Shown: positions 24,801-36,490, counted from the stretch's first letter. The stretch: DNA of 64,000 bases from Cheilinus undulatus (GCF_018320785.1 NC_054872.1:18868769-18932768), one strand, 5' to 3'. Notes: generated by a model from the sequence alone, not told the origin. A program made the numbers and translations.

Positions 24801-27483
24801 GTGGCTAATAATGACGCCATAGACATCATTACTTCCTGAAGACATGAAGCAGAAGTTAAGTGACAATATGAAAGAAGCTAAGACCCATGTTGTTGCTTAT
24901 GAATAAGAGCATTTTCTCCTTTCGCAGGTGGAGATTTTGGAGCAAATTTAAGAGCATAGCCATTACTCCAGGTACCACTGCACCACTGATAAATTACCAG
25001 AGCTTTTGCCGTATTTTTAGAAAAAAGCTGCCACTTATTAAGACAGCACTGTCTTTATAAATGATAGCGTTTGCTTACACTTGTTGGTATTTAAACACAA
25101 AATATACTGAATATAATATTGGGTTCATAGGACTTCTTTTTTCTGTGGTGCTGAAATTGGTATCCTGTGATTTGTATTAGAATTGTACTGAAGTTTAAAA
25201 ATCTAAAAAAAAAAAAAATAAATAAAAAAATCACCCCTATTCGGCATGATAAGATGTTTTTTTCTGGAGCCAACCAGGCCCGCCCACAGATTGGGCTGGG
25301 TCCCTGAAAAACCATGAGACTGGCCCTTGCTAGTTGAAATTAACTGATGATGTCAATGTATGACTGTTGGATCAGTGGAAGTGGTGCTAGCGTCCATCAC
25401 TGGATTTTGATTTTGGAATTATTTATTCTTGCTACTTTTTAACCCATTTTCACCACTTTAACTGCCTATTTTTGCTACTTTTATCTATTTTTGGCTGTTT
25501 GTTGCCATTTGACAACTACTTTTTGGTACTTTTATTCCATTTTCCCCAGTAATTTTTTACAATTTTTGAAAATATTTTGCCACTTTTTACCCATTTTTGC
25601 AACTTCTTCTTAGCACTTTTATTTTGCTGCTTATTACCCAATTTTGCCACTTATAACCAATTTTTGCCATTTTCATTCCATCTAGTTTTATTTTTGACCA
25701 TTTGTGCAGCAACTTTGCCACTTTTCACCCATTTTCGTGACTTCTTCTCAGTAATTATATCCCATTTCTGTAGCTTTTCCCCATTTTCCACTTTAAACCA
25801 TATTTTGCTACTCTCTGCCTATACTTGCCACTTTTACCCATTTTTGCTGCTTTCTGCCGACTTTTGCCACTTACCACTTTGTACCTGTTTTTGTGACTTC
25901 TTTATGGCAATTTTATTCCATTTACCACTATTTTTGTACATTTTTGCCACCTTTTTACCCATTTGTGCAACTTCTTTTGGCACTTTTATGTTATGTTTGC
26001 TCTTTTTTTCACCTATTTTTGCCACTTTCCATTAATCTTTACCCATTTTTGCTGCTTCTTTGCTAGTTTACATTTGCATTTTTTTTTCACAATGTTGTCA
26101 TTGTTTCTCATTTATGTTGCTATAGTTTTCTATGTGTTTTTCTGGAATCCTTATGTTTGTGTACATAATGCCCTTGCTTTGAAGTCTGACATTACTTTCC
26201 TAATCATTTGTTTCATTATGCCATCTAGATTGTCAACAGCTTCTATAAAAAGATAACTGTGTTTATAGAAAAAGGTGTATACTGTATCTTTAAAAAGGCA
26301 ATATTTTACTACAGTATAATGAATAATTTTTCTTTTTGTTGCTTTGTTAAGAGTGGTCATTTTTCATGTTAAAAACATAAAATATCGTTATCATGGAATA
26401 AATTTACAGTGGACTGGGATTTTGTGGACCTCCATGGGCCTCAAATTTGGCTGGTCCCTAGAGAGCTCTCCCCTTTATCCCCACTTATGGGTGGCCTAAG
26501 GGCCAACCATGCACCCATGAAAACATTCTGGGACAAAGTTTCCCCTTCTCATTATAACTTATGTGCATGCATATTTCTTTCTCTCCAAAGGTAACAGCCT
26601 GGTGGTGTGTGTCCTGGTGATATACCGAAACCAGATCAACCTGACGGACATCTGCCTCTTCAACCTGGCTCTCTCCGACATCCTCTTTGTCCTCACGCTC
26701 CCTTTCTACGCTCACTCCTCAAGGGTTGGTCAGTGGACCTTCGGGAGTTTCATGTGTGCTTTCATCTCAGGCTTGCACAGTACCGGCTTCTTCTGCAGCA
26801 CCTTCTTCATGGTGGTCATGAGCATTGACCGCTACATAGCCATCATTTATGCTCACAAAATGCTTCGATATCGCACCTCGAGGGCAGGTGTCGCTCTGAG
26901 CATGGCTGTCTGGATGCTGAGTTTGGGTGTCTCTCTGCCTGTTTTTATGTTCACAAAGGTGAACGGGTCCCAGGAGGTTATGTGTTACTACGACCCAGAG
27001 ATGGATGCTTGGAAGCATTATAACATCTTCACCACGAACATTCTGGGGCTTCTTATCCCTTTTTTGGTCATGATTGGTTGCTACTCCAGGATCATCCCCA
27101 TACTGATGAAGATGAAGACCACAAAGAAGCACCGTGTGGTCAAACTCATCATTTCCATCATGGTGGTCTTTTTTGTTTTCTGGACCCCGTACAACATTTC
27201 CCTCTTCCTAAAATTTTTAAAGTCTGTACTGCCCGGTGACGTGTGCGAGGTGGAGGAGAATGTAAGGCTCGCAGTAACAGTGACGGAGACATTAGCTTAC
27301 ACTCACTGCTGCCTGAACCCCATCATTTATGCCTTTGTGGGACAGAAGTTCATGAGGCGGGTATTACAGCTGCTTAAAAAGTGCGTCCCATGGATTTCTC
27401 TGTCCTCTACTTGGAATGATCCAGATAGCTCATTCAGGAACAGCACCAGGTCATCGGAGGTCGTCTCCACTCTTGTTAAGTAG
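21803..27483 (+). CDS. Chemokine receptor 1 of the cluster (CC/XC-type GPCR), 3 coding exons
   Basis: Class A GPCR expected to bind chemokines at the leukocyte surface and signal through Gi. Proposed exons: 21803-21809, 24262-24414, 26591-27483, giving 350 residues, usual for the family. Seen directly: acidic, tyrosine-rich N-terminus; Cys27; TM1 ending G54-N55; D83 in TM2; ECL1 W-T-F-G at 102-105; Cys109; D-R-Y at 133-135; CYYDPEMDAW in ECL2; FWTPYN in TM6; Cys in ECL3; NPIIYAFVG in TM7; Ser/Thr-rich tail. The intron after TM1 splits the Gly codon (phase 1) with clean sites: ATAG|gtatgt and ctccaaag|GTAAC. The second and third exons are firm; the 7-nt first exon is inference. The loop after DRY (IAIIYAHKMLRYRTSR) departs from the common LAIVHAV form. 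It could be a CCR1/3/5-like, XCR1-like or fish-specific CCR; I cannot choose without a tree. First of three same-strand receptors. Confidence 0.9.
22775..23293 (-). mobile_element. Tc1 derivative copy 2, with inverted end, in receptor 1 intron 1
   Basis: Body and right end match copy 1. At the left, about 70 bases of the element end lie in inverted orientation (22775-22843), separated from a second end (CAGTGCTT at 22848) by TATA, a head-to-head junction of two element ends. A further terminal stretch is missing between CAGTGCTT and TAATGCGGAC. Confidence 0.8.
23468..23570 (-). mobile_element. LINE/SINE 3' tail in receptor 1 intron 1
   Basis: CAAATCATCTTTATTTATAT and AGCACTTTACACACAACACA then AAAGTGCTTTACAG: the reversed tail of a widespread fish retroelement, ending in repeated CAAAATCAAAT. 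Confidence 0.65.
24598..24975 (-). mobile_element. Partial, inverted copy of the TTAA-flanked MITE in receptor 1 intron 2
   Basis: AGGTCACATGTTATGAAAAA and AAATATGTGCCCCTGGCCTG then TCCACAATCCC match the complement of the right end of the element at 29225-29788. Only this end is clear; the distal boundary is approximate. Confidence 0.55.
25265..26505 (+). repeat. Minisatellite-core interspersed element, copy B, in receptor 1 intron 2
   Basis: Same order as copy A: CCCGCCCACAGATTGGGCTG block, then a core of about 650 bases of TTTTTGCCACTTTTACCCA-type units, then a 3' block with TCCATGGGCCTCAAATTTGG and CCACTTATGGGTGGCC. A 152-residue frame in the core is low-complexity and not a gene. It ends less than 100 bases before the exon at 26591. 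Confidence 0.75.
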
Positions 27484-29220
27484 AAAGAGGAGGATGAATG
27501 TTAGCTGTTCAAAGGGCGTATTCCTGCATATGAAACAAATGAAAATTTCCCACTATCTTTGGGGTGTTTGAATATAAATACACACATTTCACCCAGACTT
27601 TATCTGGGGTTTTTCCTTTCAGCTCCTTGACAAAATGTCCATGTGAAATTGATGTGAGCTGATATTAGTATGCAGCAGGAAATATTCCGGAAAATGTATC
27701 GTAAGTTAGTGAGGCGTTGTTGATGTTTGTATCTCACGACCAGTGAGCAGCCAGTGTGGTCCTGCAGGTGTTAGAGCTGCCTCATACTTGCTAATGCTCT
27801 GCAGTATATTCTTTTCCACTCTTACATCCCTGAAAGACTGGGTGCATGTTTGCTGTGAGACATCTGTGGTGCGTTCATGTGTGCTGCGTTTTTTTGGCTA
27901 TTTCTCCCTGCTGTCAAAGCCTTGTCTGTCTTCATAAGTTCTACCACAATAGATCTCCCCCATTACTTTAGCTCTTTTTTTTTTACACAGTCAAACAATT
28001 GTAAAGCTTGTAAAGCACTCCAGATTGTGCTTTTGACACCAGCATAATATGTTATCTCTCTCTCTCTCACTATCTTTCCTGGTCAGTAAGTTATATGAAA
28101 GCAATCAAACCCACAAACCCCACGTCAGCACTCAACAAACTCAAAACCAGGCAGAATATTACCCTGAAAAATAACTGCACAAGGGCTATAAGCAGTCACA
28201 GTCTCACCAATTCAGGTAACTTAACCCAAGTCTCTTCATTTCTGCAAGCAAACACCCACAATAATATAATTATTCCAGCAAGCTAATTATCACAGCAGGT
28301 TAATCCAAACAAGCATCACAGCCTCACCGGAAAGTATTTACACACAACCAAATAGTCAGTTTAATACAGTAGATAGTAAAGCCACATAGCCACATAGAGA
28401 TAAGGGAATGTTTTCATCACTCACCTTATTTGAAGAAGAGTATTCCTCCATCCTGTAGTGATGATGTTATTACCATAACCACACAGCTAGCTGGCAATGC
28501 TAAACTCTGATAGTAGCTCAACAATCCTACAGCTAACATCACTAAAAGTCCGTCCCTCTCAATTTTCCCTTTTCATCATTACGCTGGTTTTGTTGTCCTG
28601 TCATCAGATTCAGTCTTATTCTAAGTAAAGTTGTGATTTAACAAAAACTCTAGATCTTCTGCCTCTGGGCCAGGGGTGGGAGCCAAAAGTGGCCATTGGC
28701 CCATTTTTAAGTGGCCCGCAGCAAATTCTGAAATAGAAATGAAAAATGGCCCGTGTAAGAACATGTGGCTTATGCTTTACTGTATATTTTAACTGTGGTT
28801 ACCTTGGGGGCTCAGATGTAGCCATTGTAAAGCATCAGTTTCATCAGAACTAGACCACATTTCTTTATTAAAACAAGCACAAAGAGCCACACTGAAAGCT
28901 TCTCTTAGTAGAAAAGATATTTTTGCACTTTTCCCCAACCTGCCACGGCATGAGTTTTATCCAAACAGGGCTCCATTTTTCATAAACTACAGGCTCAGGT
29001 TTCTACTTGAGCTGCACATGCTTGCTACTCTATTTTGTCCTGTTGCTCTGATGTGCTTGTTATATTTCACTCTGTTAGAGATATGAAAATAGCAACTTTG
29101 GGAAATTTCAGGAACAGACCACCCTGAGATGTGCAAGAGTGCATGTGTGATAACTGTGATAGAATTCCCCTATGGCTTGTATGGATAGTTTGTCTTAATA
29201 TAGCTTGCAAAGTTTCTCTT
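27484..29220. other. Downstream of receptor 1, non-coding
   Basis: No clear AATAAA close to the stop at 27481. A GGGGTGGGAGCCAAAAGTGG and TGGCCCGCAGC patch at 28670-28770 looks like a fragment of a dispersed DNA element. Otherwise nothing recognised. Confidence 0.4.
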
Positions 29221-29224
29221 TTAA

Positions 29225-29788
29225 AGGGGACATATTTTACCCTTTTAAGACAAGTTTATATTGTTCTCAGGGGTCCCCAAAACATGCCTGTGACGTGTAT
29301 TGCTGAAAAACACTCCAGTATTGGATTTTTGCATGTCTAAAAATCCCTCTGTTTCAGCCCTGCTCAGAACAAGCTGTTTTTGTGGTTTTAAATGGATGCA
29401 GGAAATGAATGCAGCACTCCTGATGTTACAGACACTTTTATCCAAAGTGGGACCTGACTGGGATTTGAACCACTGTTCTCCCAGACTGCAGTCTGCAGGG
29501 TAACCCACTGAGTATCCAGCATCTCGGCTGAAAACTGACAGGATCAGTAGAGGAGGATGTAACCTTTCTCCAAGTGGGGGAGGGCCAACCATAACCTGGG
29601 GGCAGGTGCTTACACCCCATGTGAGGTCACTAGGTATAAAATCTGAGAACGGCTTGTATCAGCACACATTTCCTGAAAGGTGGAGAAAGAGGGTGGGAGA
29701 GGGAATGGATTTTTCTGGTACTTGATGGGATTGTGGACAGGCCAGGGGCACATATTTTTGTTTGTGATTTTTTCATAATATGTCCCCT
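29225..29788. mobile_element. TTAA-flanked MITE with an internal tRNA-like retroelement fragment
   Basis: TTAA at 29221-29224 and 29789-29792 flank inverted ends AGGGGACATA...TATGTCCCCT. The TTAA duplication is piggyBac-like; no transposase is present. Inside (29420-29525) is a block (CTTTTATCCAAAG, GGGATTTGAACCAC, CAGTCTGCAGGGTAACCCAC) that looks like a tRNA-related repeat inserted into or carried by it. Confidence 0.75.
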
Positions 29789-29859
29789 TTAAGTTCGACT
29801 TTTTCCACCTACTGTATCAACTAAAGCATGGTGATAAAACACACCCTTCTTTGGATATA

Positions 29860-31126
29860 CAGTGCTTAACAAATTTATTAGACCACCCTAACCAAAGTAA
29901 GGTTTATGCCACAGCTGCCCTAAATGAACAGCAATGTAATTACCAAAATCATTTTTATGTATCTGCAATGGTTAATACACCAATATGTAGAAGCTCTTTA
30001 ACCCAAATGATATTTTTAATGCTAAAATATAATTATTATTGTTATCCATGAATTTTCAAATGTACTGATTTACAAAAAAACTAAAAAAATAGTAAATCAC
30101 ATTAATATTTCTTGATTAATATGTCAAATTATAGTTATTTACTTGCATTCCTGGACAGAAAATGAGTTTTAGTGGTTGAATGTTATGCTTGATTAATTTC
30201 TGACTCCTCAGAGAAGCCCAGTGAGCCGGCTCAAATTTGGGTGAATCCAGTTTGAAATTCCTTATTCCTGTTCAAAATGGTAAAACGCGGAGAGCTCACT
30301 GAAAATGAAAGAGTCCGCATTAAAGCACTTCATGATGCTGGATTGTCTCTGAGACAAATATGACAGATAGTCTTATAAATTTGCTAAGCACTGTAAATAG
30401 TTTTAATGTCCCAATTTTAGTTTCCTTTAACAGCAAGAAATAAAATTAGGTGGAAAACATACATTTTATCATAGTATCAATGCAACTTTGATTATTTTTC
30501 CTGTCCATGGCAGTCAAGTTAAAAGAAGCCCTTAAGGAGACAAGAGCGTTTGTTTCTTCTGATGACTCAATCACTTAAAAAGCTCATGAAGGCAATCTAA
30601 TTTGTAAAACTATATATTGCGATACACATGGAACATATTGGCAATATTCTTTTTCCATCCATTTTTCCAACACTGCTGAGAAACACTGTTTAACTCAAAC
30701 CAAAGAGCAAAAACTAAAAGAAATACAAGCCAGAGGAATTCACCAAAATAATTTCTTTCTAAAAAGGACTTTAAAATGTGCTCTTAAAAGACCTTGATTA
30801 TGCTTGAAGTACTGAAGCTAGTAGCGCAATTTTTTGTTATATTTTACGTAACACACTTTGCGAGATCAGTACTCATTTAGTCTCTGAGGAGAGGGGGAAG
30901 TTTCTTTCTGTGTCCAGACTTAATTATGGGCTAGTACTGCTCTGAACTAAGGCTTTATTCAGATAGCCCTCACTCTGGCTTTCCTCTATCAAACACACAG
31001 CTTATACACCCACTGCTCAGATTTCAGTGACAAGGTAGAAACGAAATTCGCATTAAAGCACTTCATGATTTTAGATGGTCTTTGAGACAAATATGACAGG
31101 TGGTTTAATAAATTTGTTAAGCACTG
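29860..31126 (+). mobile_element. Tc1 derivative copy 3 with 650-bp passenger and repeated right end
   Basis: A complete derivative with both ends (29860-30393) is followed at once by 30394-31045, a near-identical copy of 13486-14141, then by a second copy of the element's last 80 bases (31046-31126, from TTCGCATTAAAGCACTTCAT to CACTG). All parts share orientation, so the mosaic is bounded by two Tc1 ends. The M-V-K-R-G-E-L-T start of a transposase is readable on the plus strand near 30280. Confidence 0.9.
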
Positions 31127-31774
31127 TATATATTTTGCAGTTGTGATTGTTCAGGGTGATCTGACGTGCATCATCACCTTCTGTCTCACTTCTACTATTG
31201 TTCTAGTGCTACATAATGCCCCTTCTCTTCCTGCTGACATAAATGGAAACCTCACAGTGCTTAAAGGGGTGAAAAAAAAGGTAACTGAAACTTTGTTGCT
31301 CTCGTTTGCACCAGGCTGTAACCACAATGCTTGCTAGTCTCTACAGAACATGTCACTGCACTTATTCCTTTTCACACATTCACACTTTTGGTGATGAGGC
31401 TACACATTGGTAAAAAACACACCCCTACAGTATTTTGCTTAAAAGCTGCACAATTTTAGAGGAGGAAAAATACCCTCAGGATTGTTTTTATAACGTTGCA
31501 GCTTTGAAGGGAAATGATGACTCAAAGTTTCAAATATAAACGTTAAGGAAAGGGTTGTTTAGCACCTTGTGTAAACAGAATTTAGTGTGCTGTTATAGCA
31601 AACTTATCAAAAATACGTTTGTGTCATCCTGTTTTATTTCCTCAATGTTTTAACTCATTTTTCTACGTACAGTTTATGTGATGTATTCTGTATTTACAAT
31701 TTGTGTTTTCTTAAAATTTTCTTTTTTTTTTTTTTTTTTTACGTTTACTGAATATAGATTTTGCCTGATGCACC

Positions 31775-32521
31775 TACTGATCACTTCATTGGGTGCACCT
31801 GATCAGCTGCCAATCAGTGCAAATATCTAATCAGCCATCACACGACTGCAACCAAGATATTAAGACGGGTGTTCATGTTGACAACAATGTGCTGAAGCAT
31901 CAGAATGGGGAAGAAAAGTGTTTGTGGATGCCAGATGGGTTGGTCTGGGTATTACACAAACTGCTGATTCTAGGACTTTCTCACATGAAAAGCTTTTGCT
32001 AACAGAGGATGGTCAAAAAAGAGAAATAATCCAGTGAGTGGCCACAGATGGCAGAAGTAAGAGGAGGTTGGTTTGAGCTGATGGAAAGGCAACAGTAACT
32101 CAGATAACCACTTGTTGGGCATCTCTGAAAGCACAACACATTAAGCCATGAAGCACAAGAGCTACAGTAGAGGAGATAAAACCAGGCGCCACTACTGGCG
32201 GCTAAGAACAGGAAACTGAGGCTACAACACACAATGCCGGATCTGATAAAGTATTGAATTTTACTGCACCATTAGGGTTAGATTTTGGAGTAAAGAGCAT
32301 GAGTGTAAGAGACTAGTAGCCTAACAAACTACCAACATCCACGGCACACTGAAATTCATTTAAATCCCATTTCTTCCCCATTCTGATGCTCAGTTTGATC
32401 TTCAGTAGATCATTGTCCATGCAAACTTGCCTAAACTTGGTTGCTGCCATATGATTGGCTAAGTAGATTTTTGTTTTAATGAGCAGTTGAATTGGTGTAC
32501 CTAATAAAGTGGGCTTGAGTA
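31775..32521 (+). mobile_element. Degenerate Tc1-like element (GTACCTAATAAAGTGG family)
   Basis: Ends TACTGATCACTTCATTGGGT and, on the complement of the right side, TACTCAAGCCCACTTTATTA are inverted repeats. The interior (GAGCTGATGGAAAGGCAACA, GCTAAGAACAGGAAACTGAG) follows the 5' half of a well-known fish Tc1-like transposase gene, with stops; the catalytic half is missing. Confidence 0.75.
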
Positions 32522-34006
32522 CTAGTGCATCTCAAAAAATAATAATATCATGAAAAAGTTATTTTTCCTGTGATTTAATTAAAATAGTTCAACTTTATAT
32601 ATTGTGGATTCATCTCATACAAAAATGAATCATTCCAAGACTTTTTGTTTTAATCTTGATGATTACGGTTTACAGCTCCCGAAAATCCAAAATCCGCTGT
32701 CTCGAAATCTTGAAATATTGTGGAAAAATCAAATTGGCAAAGGTTTCCTGAGCCTTCATTCTCTCACTCTGGTTCATCACACACAACTGCAATCATGGCG
32801 AAGACTGCTGACTTGACAAATATTCAGAAGACAATCATCAACATCCTTCACAAGGAGGATAAGCCACAGAAGGTCACTGCTGAGGAGCAGGCTGTTCTCA
32901 GAGTCTGTATCAAAGCATATTCATGTAAAGTTGTCTGGAAGGGGAAAGTGTGCTAAGAAAAGGTGCATAACCAACAGGGATGAGCTCAGTCTTCAGATGA
33001 TTGTCAAACAAAGCAGATTCAAGAACTTAGGGGAGCCTCACAAGGAGAGGACTGAGCCACCACACTCAGACGGTTCCAGGAAATGAGCCACATGTGTCAT
33101 GTTGAGTGCTCTTAAACCAGAGACAATGTCATTCACGTTTCACCGGGGCTAATGAGGAAAAGAACTGGACTGCTGCTCAGTGGTCCAAAGTCCAGTTTTT
33201 AGATGAAAGTGAATTCAGCATTTAATTTGGAAATTAAGGTCCCAGAATCTAGAGGAAGAGGCACAGAATCCAAGGTGAAGTCCAGTGTTTTCAGTTTCCA
33301 CAGTCAGTGATGGTTTGAGGTGCAATGTCATCTGCTGCTGTTGGTCTCCTTTGGTTTATCAAGTCCAGAGTCAACACTGTCAGCCATCTACCAGGAGATT
33401 TTAGAGAACTTAATGCCACCATCTGCTGAGAAGTTTTATGGAGATGCTGATTTCCTTTTCCAGCAGCACTTGGCACCTGCCCACAGTGAAGTCCAAACTA
33501 CCAGAAACTGGTTTGCTGACCATGGTGTTACAGTTTTTGACTGGCCAGCCAGCTGGCCTGACCTGAACCCAATAGCGAATCTCTGGTGAAATATCAAGAG
33601 GAAGATGAGAGGGACCAGATTCAACAATACAGACAAACTGAAGGCTATCTGAGCAACCAGGATTTCATGACAACCCAGCAGTGCCACGGACTGATTGGCT
33701 CTATGCCACATTAATGCAGTAAGTCGTGCAAAAGGAGCAAGACCCAGTAGATAAATGGACACAATTTTATAGGAGGTTGACTTTACTGTACAATAAATCC
33801 TGTTTTTGGACCAATGTTTTGTGATTTTCTAATATTTTGAGGTAATGAATTTTGATTTTCATGAGCTGTGAGCTGTAATCATCAAGTTTAAAACAAAGTC
33901 TTGGAATATTTCACTTTGAATGAGATGAATCAAGAATTATTACTTTTTGAATTAAATCACAGTAAAAAAGTAACCTTTTTGTGATATTCTTATTTTTAGT
34001 ACTACT
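32522..34006 (+). mobile_element. Near full-length Tc1/mariner-like element with dead transposase
   Basis: Ends are inverted repeats of about 60 bp (left CTAGTGCATCTCAAAAAAT..., complement on the right to about 34006). The plus strand carries transposase pieces in several frames: start around 32795, then A-P-A-H-S-E-V-Q-T-T-R-N-W-F and W-P-D-L-N-P-I-A-N-L-W near 33475-33588, the catalytic-core signature, then stops. Frameshifts show it is inactive. Its left end shares a TA with the preceding element. Confidence 0.85.
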
Positions 34007-35330
34007 GTCTTGATGCATAAACAATGAAATACTCCAGCTTTATCATGTTTTTTTTTAAGTTTTGTTGTAGTTTGATAGAGAGCATAACAGTTTTTATATC
34101 TTGTATCTAATGTTGATCCTGCATTATATTTCTTTATTCAACAGAAGCACAAATTCAAAGCTTAATATTTCTTTGCTTATATGAAATAAAGTTTGAAACA
34201 ACTGAAAAGCAGATGACTATGTGCAGTATTTATGATATAATAGCTCTATACAGTCATTACGTTTTTTAAAATGTTCAGTAAATAAGTTGTCATTTGACTT
34301 TGTTTCACAGACAATTTGTAAGATACTAAAGTCGTACCTATTTCATATCAAAACTAAGCAAAGGCATTGATGTTCTCATCGTAATCCTGATAGGCTGAAA
34401 GTTGTTTTCAAAAGCTCATGTCACTGAAACATTGAGTTGAAAAGAACAAAGAAAAAGAGAATAGCTCCTCATTCAAATTTAATTCCCCTGTGCTGGTTTC
34501 CTGCCACATGTTTGCATAGAAAGGGACATTTCTGAGAAACCACAACAGCACCTCTGTACAGGTTTAGGGAGGAAACAGTGCGACTCCGATCTCACCTTAC
34601 CAGAAATGAGTCCTTCAACAGGATTTGACACAAAAAGTGAGCAGATCATGTAGACAGGATGACATGCAAGCTTGATGCGCCACAGGAGCACTGATTCAGA
34701 AGACAATGAAGTAAGAACATTTACATTTTAAATGTTTTGAATACTGTTTACTAGATGTACTTCATCGGCATCATCCTACAGCTGTAAACACAACTCTTTG
34801 CAAGTCAGTGTCATCAGCCACAGGAAGTTAGGGGTCTATATGGGCGTCACAGCTGGTGGCTCTGCAGATGAATAGGTTTAAGATGCGGTTTAAAGATCAC
34901 ATCTATTTGATTATGGTCAGCCCAGGAGGAAGTGTGTAATATTCATAGACAGACGAGTATCTTATATTTATGTCTACACCTGTGAGAGTTGTTACAAATG
35001 TTGCTCTGACATCACAGTACACTCTAAGAGACACAGGCAATGAAGCAAATCCTCCGAAGTTTTAATGGTAGATTTTGGGATTTTTTTTAAGTTGCAGTCA
35101 GGCGTGAGTCATTAAACGGTGATCTGAAAGTCAGCCTAAAGGGCAGGAAATTCCACCAATATCTCTAGATTTCCTCACTTTTACAAGCTTTCCTTCAAGC
35201 CTTGTTTTTAACATTTAGTTCTATCTCTGTTAAGTATTGGTTTCTCAGACTTATCATGATGGTGTGGAAGATTGTGCCAGTCATGATATGAAAAGAAGAA
35301 AAACATACAAGTCGTCTTTCTTTGCTTCTC
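34007..35330. other. Spacer upstream of receptor 2, nothing recognised
   Basis: No gene or diagnostic repeat. May hold regulatory sequence for receptor 2 if the leader exon at 35334 is real. Confidence 0.35.
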
Positions 35331-35333
35331 CAG

Positions 35334-35400
35334 GATTTGATCTGTCCATTTCAACTCTCTTGAAGGTTATTTTTCTCAGCATTTCAAGAACAAGGATAAA
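35334..35400 (+). other. Candidate non-coding 5' UTR exon of receptor 2
   Basis: Pyrimidine-rich acceptor (tttctttgcttctccag) at 35333 and donor GTAAGT at 35401 bracket a 67-base segment with no ATG. The receptor 2 start codon lies 4 bases inside an exon whose own acceptor (tatccctaacag) ends at 38360, so an upstream leader exon is expected. Inference only. Confidence 0.35.
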
Positions 35401-35629
35401 GTAAGTAACGGTTCTTTTATTGGTTTATATTCAGTATTCTTGGCTCAATTGAGGCAAATTCAAGAAGAACAAGAGTCAATGGGAAAATGAGTCATCTATT
35501 CAGAAAAAGTAGTACTTTTAATTTTGATCAGTAACTTTGAGTGTTGTTCAATTCAAACTTTTGCATTTATCTATGATGTCAGAGTTAAGAAGGTGGTTTT
35601 CAAAGCCCTCATAAAAGACACTTGACTGG

Positions 35630-35885
35630 GGGCAGCTCTGGTTCAGTGGCAGAGTTGGTTGTCTCTCAAGCAAAAGGCTGGGGGCTCAATACCCCAGCTT
35701 GTGTAGTCGCATATCACCTTGCCCTAGGACAAGACACTGAACCCTTAAACTGCTGCCACAGCTGAATCAATGACATGTGTATGAATGGCACTGGTTAAAA
35801 CTGATGGGCTCTTTACTAGACAGGATCAAACATCGATTGGTGAGTAGTCAGATGACCATAAAGCAACAATTGAAATAAAATAGAT
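35630..35885 (+). mobile_element. Old tRNA-derived SINE (CAGTGGCAGAG head)
   Basis: Head GGTTCAGTGGCAGAGTTGGT with a decayed B box, then TAGGACAAGACACTGAACCC and a diverged tail (ATGAATGGCACTGG), matching the common fish SINE pattern. Target duplications were not identified. Confidence 0.7.
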
Positions 35886-36224
35886 AGCTATTAATCCTGA
35901 GGGAAATTCAAGGTTAATCTCCTTAGAGTTTCAGGAGCTGAATAGTTTCAGGGTACATCAATCAAAATTTTTAGATTTAAGTTTGACTTACCATGAACTG
36001 TGTGAGTGAGAACCTTTTAAGACCAGTTGTATTTCAGGATCTCCAAAACCACTGTTTATTTCTCAGGGCTAAGCAGTGCTTCTCTTTGTTGGAGGGTTGG
36101 GGTATAGCATTCCCTACAGACCAGAGTCTGTTTTCAAGATTTTTTTTTTTGTTTTGTTATAGTACAAGAAAATGAAAAACTACAGAAGCCTTGTTTAATA
36201 TCCCTTAATTTTGTAAACTTGGAT

Positions 36225-36490
36225 CCAAGGTTAGTTACTGGTGACTTACACCAAAAAGCTTACTGGCTTGAATCCCAGCAGGGCAGGGCCTTTCTGTGCA
36301 AAGTTCTTCCCATGCAAGCGTGGGTCCTCTGCGGGTGCTCCAGCTTTCTCTTACAGACCAAGGATGTATTTGTTAGGTTAATCAAAGACTTCAAACTGAC
36401 TTTAGTTGTGAGTGTTCTTGGTTGTTTGTCCACTGCCTTTTACCCAGTAACAGCTGGAATTGGCTCCAGCCGCCACATCCAAAGATGGCT
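36225..36490 (+). mobile_element. Old SINE (GGGCCTTTCTGTG body)
   Basis: Follows the familiar fish SINE order: CTTGAATCCCAGCAGGGC, GGGCCTTTCTGTGCAAAGTT, GCGTGGGTCCTCTGCGGGTG, TGTTAGGTTAATC, then CAGCTGGAATTGGCTCCAGC. The 94-residue frame across it is not a gene. Confidence 0.75.

Noticed and set aside
25577-26035. 152-residue plus-strand frame
   Set aside because: Phe/Leu/His/Cys low-complexity read-through of the minisatellite core in an intron.
26767-27132. 121-residue minus-strand frame
   Set aside because: Antisense of the receptor 1 main exon.
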